Below are positions 6,338 through 7,756 of a stretch of DNA of 7,756 nt, in pieces. The stretch is from Flavobacteriaceae bacterium (GTDB lineage: Bacteria > Bacteroidota > Bacteroidia > Flavobacteriales > Flavobacteriaceae), in assembly GCA_018623655.1 (NCBI GenBank), contig JAAZVG010000066.1, forward strand, positions 1 to 7,756, given 5' to 3'. The number at the start of each line of letters is the position of its first letter. Position 1 is the first letter of the stretch. The translations under genes and the position numbers were made by a program. Below the pieces are notes generated by a model. That model saw only the letters and a program-made list of their open reading frames with translations, made no database searches and was not told where the DNA came from.

Positions 6338-6853
6338 ATGTACGCAATTGTAGAGATGGCAGGGCAGCAATTTAAAGTTGCAAAAGACCAGAAGGTATTC
6401 GTACACCGTTTAGATGCTAAACAAGGTTCAAAAGTTTCTTTTGATCGTGTTCTTTTGATCGATGATAACGGTAAGGTTACCATTGGCGCCCCAGTCGTAG
6501 AAGGTGCTGCTGTAGAAGTTAAGGTACTTCAGCATCTTAAAGGCGATAAAGTTATCGTCTTTAAAAAGAAAAGAAGAAAAGGCTACCAAAAACAAAATGG
6601 TCACCGTCAGCATTTAACTGAAGTGAGTGTTGAAAACATCGTTTCAAGTGGTGGTGCTAAGAAAGCGAAGGCCAAGAAGGCAACTCCGAAGAAAGAAGAA
6701 GCGAAAAAGGTAGAATCTCCTGTTAAAGAGGCTGGTACTGATTATTCATCAATGACTGTAGCCGAACTTAAGGCAGTAGCTAAAGAAAAAGGTATTTCAG
6801 GAATCTCTTCTATGAAGAAGGCTGAATTAATCGAAGCGGTATCAAAAGCATAA
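6338..6853 (+). CDS. rplU: 50S ribosomal protein L21 with C-terminal Lys-rich linker and SAP-like domain
   Basis: L21 binds 23S rRNA in the large ribosomal subunit. The protein has 171 residues, against about 103 in E. coli. Residues 1-103 are the normal L21 barrel (MYAIVEMAGQQFKV), including the family signature around 74-94 (K-K-K-R-R-K-G-Y and G88-H-R-Q-x2-T94). Residues 107-130 form a Lys/Ala/Glu-rich linker. Residues 136-171 (DYSSMTVAELKAVAKEKGI and onward, ending ELIEAVSKA) have the helix-extension-helix pattern of SAP or Rho-N domains, which bind nucleic acid. Such tails occur on L21 of some other Bacteroidota as I recall, so this is a lineage trait rather than an accidental fusion. 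The ATG at 6338 is the only start that fits L21. rpmA follows after 20 bases, the standard rplU-rpmA operon. Confidence 0.97.
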   Translation: MYAIVEMAGQQFKVAKDQKVFVHRLDAKQGSKVSFDRVLLIDDNGKVTIGAPVVEGAAVEVKVLQHLKGDKVIVFKKKRRKGYQKQNGHRQHLTEVSVENIVSSGGAKKAKAKKATPKKEEAKKVESPVKEAGTDYSSMTVAELKAVAKEKGISGISSMKKAELIEAVSKA

Positions 6854-6873
6854 TTAAATAAAAAGATAATACC

Positions 6874-7137
6874 ATGGCACACAAGAAAGGGGTCGGTAGT
6901 TCAAAAAACGGTAGAGAATCAGAATCGAAACGCTTAGGCGTTAAAATTTACGGTGGCCAAGCAGCTATTGCAGGTAACATCATCGTCCGTCAAAGAGGTA
7001 CTAAACACAACCCAGGAGAAAATGTGTACGCTTCAAAAGATCATACCCTTCACGCGAAAGTTGATGGTATCGTTCGTTTTGAAAAGAAAGTAGGAGGAAA
7101 ATCATATGTTTCTGTTGATCCATTCCCAGAGGCGTAA
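6874..7137 (+). CDS. rpmA: 50S ribosomal protein L27
   Basis: L27 sits at the peptidyl transferase centre, where its N-terminal tail reaches towards the tRNA ends. The protein has 87 residues, normal for the family. It begins MAHKKGVGSSKNGRESESKR, so after Met removal the tail starts A-H-K-K-G without the cleaved N-terminal extension of Firmicutes L27. The signature G-N-I-I-V-R-Q-R-G-T-K-H-N-P-G-E-N-V lies at about 34-51. It is co-transcribed with rplU and followed by a strong terminator 20-30 bases after the stop. No Shine-Dalgarno sequence is visible; the upstream region is A-rich. Confidence 0.98.
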   Translation: MAHKKGVGSSKNGRESESKRLGVKIYGGQAAIAGNIIVRQRGTKHNPGENVYASKDHTLHAKVDGIVRFEKKVGGKSYVSVDPFPEA

Positions 7138-7158
7138 ATGATTTCTAGACTAGATATT

Positions 7159-7191
7159 AAAAAAGGCACCGCATTGCGGTGCCTTTTTTTT
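7159..7191. terminator. Bidirectional intrinsic terminator between rpmA and ahcY
   Basis: A perfect GC-rich 8-bp stem, GGCACCGC (7165-7172) with GCGGTGCC (7176-7183), closes on a 3-base loop. It is flanked by six A's before (7159-7164) and eight T's after (7184-7191). On either strand the hairpin is followed by a T-run, so it can end both the rplU-rpmA transcript and the convergent ahcY transcript. Confidence 0.92.
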
Positions 7192-7251
7192 ATTTAGTTA
7201 TTTTTCGACGTAGTTTGTTTACTAGCGTTTTGTGTTTCTGAAAAGAAGACA

Positions 7252-7756
7252 CTAGTATCTATAATACTCAGGCTTGAAGGGTCCTTTAACGGTAACTCCA
7301 ATATATTCTGCCTGATCTTGTTTTAATTCGGTAAGCTCTGCACCTAGCTTTGCAAGGTGAAGGGCCGCTACTTTCTCATCTAAGTGCTTGGGAAGCATGT
7401 ATACCTTGTTCTCGTAATTCTCCGAGTTGTTCCATAACTCTAACTGGGCAAGAGTCTGATTGGTGAATGAATTACTCATTACAAAGCTTGGGTGTCCGGT
7501 AGCACATCCTAGGTTAACTAGACGACCTTCAGCTAAGATAATGATGTCTTTACCGCCTATGGTGTATTTATCCACTTGAGGCTTGATCTCAACCTTGGTA
7601 TTTCCGTGGTTGGTGTTTAACCAGGCCATGTCAATTTCGTTATCGAAGTGTCCGATGTTACATACAATGGTCTTGTCTTTCATCGCCTCGAAGTGCTCTC
7701 CACGTACAATGTCTTTATTACCGGTAGTGGTGATTACAATATCTGCATTACCTAAT
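7252..7756 (-). CDS. ahcY: Adenosylhomocysteinase (S-adenosylhomocysteine hydrolase), C-terminal part; 5' end outside window
   Basis: This cytosolic NAD-dependent enzyme reversibly splits S-adenosylhomocysteine, the by-product of methylation, into adenosine and homocysteine. The last 167 residues are present and the frame stays open through the right edge. The ATG at 7683 is an internal Met, because the 24 codons upstream encode clear family sequence (L-G-N-A-D-I-V-I-T-T-T-G-N-K-D-I). Further markers are C-N-I-G-H-F-D-N-E-I-D of the NAD-binding region, N-L-G-C-A-T-G-H-P-S-F-V-M and the C-terminal K-P-E-Y-Y-R-Y, whose Lys and Tyr contact the NAD of a neighbouring subunit in this family. The sequence between the stop and the terminator (7192-7251) holds nothing I recognise. 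The promoter and any leader lie outside the window. Confidence 0.97.
   Translation of the reverse strand, partial: LGNADIVITTTGNKDIVRGEHFEAMKDKTIVCNIGHFDNEIDMAWLNTNHGNTKVEIKPQVDKYTIGGKDIIILAEGRLVNLGCATGHPSFVMSNSFTNQTLAQLELWNNSENYENKVYMLPKHLDEKVAALHLAKLGAELTELKQDQAEYIGVTVKGPFKPEYYRY

Noticed and set aside
6428..6613. Minus-strand ORF of 61 residues opposite rplU
   Set aside because: It is antisense to the L21 core domain and has no independent support.
7138..7197. 19-codon ORF starting directly after the rpmA stop
   Set aside because: It consists mostly of the terminator hairpin and T-run; a coding role is very unlikely.
7221..7256. ACTAG/CTAGT inverted repeat between the terminator and the ahcY stop
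   Set aside because: Only five base pairs with a long loop; expected by chance and next to a much stronger terminator.
7252..7683. AhcY as a complete 143-residue protein starting at ATG 7683
   Set aside because: The 24 codons upstream of this Met encode conserved adenosylhomocysteinase sequence; the gene runs off the right edge.
1..7756. Mobile element, prophage, CRISPR array or defence island
   Set aside because: No transposase, integrase, direct-repeat array or terminal repeats were seen; all genes fit a stable chromosomal setting.

Overview
The window looks like chromosomal DNA from a member of the Bacteroidota, most likely a flavobacterium-like lineage. Four things point there: the mutY–ssb–gldE gene order, Bacteroidota-type promoters (TTG, 19 bases, TAnnTTTG), A-rich sequence instead of Shine-Dalgarno sites before the starts, and a ribosomal protein L21 with a long C-terminal extension. 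I see no insertion sequence, phage gene, tRNA, rRNA or CRISPR array, and no gene-free stretch longer than about 225 bases.

Layout: positions 1-462 hold the 3' part of mutY (adenine DNA glycosylase; its start lies left of the window). It is followed on the same strand by ssb (476-916) and gldE (976-2268), a CNNM/CorC-type membrane protein linked to gliding. The 5' end of gldE appears broken. An ATG at 920, three bases after the ssb stop, encodes a plausible N-terminus, but that frame closes at 988 and the rest of the protein continues in another frame. The usual next gene, gldD, is not here. Instead there is a convergent minus-strand operon, read right to left: a catalytic M16 zinc peptidase (6114-4801), a non-catalytic M16 partner with an extra C-terminal domain (4796-2724) and a small Met/His-rich lipoprotein (2724-2287). 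The three genes are separated by 4 bases and then by a 1-base overlap. The operon probably ends at a hairpin lying inside the last codons of gldE.

A 223-base divergent intergenic region (6115-6337) carries a very good promoter for rplU-rpmA (L21 and L27 of the large ribosomal subunit) and a weaker candidate for the M16 operon, with an inverted repeat next to it. A strong two-way terminator (7159-7191) separates rpmA from the convergent 3' part of ahcY (S-adenosylhomocysteine hydrolase), which runs off the right edge.

The flanking genes are housekeeping functions: DNA repair, replication, translation and the methyl cycle. The least explained part is the M16/M16/lipoprotein cassette. The catalytic residues are split between the two M16 proteins as in known two-subunit M16 proteases, and the translationally coupled lipoprotein repeats an H-[DE]-x-[VMI]-M motif three times. 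Nothing here proves a new system; the cassette is the best candidate for one.
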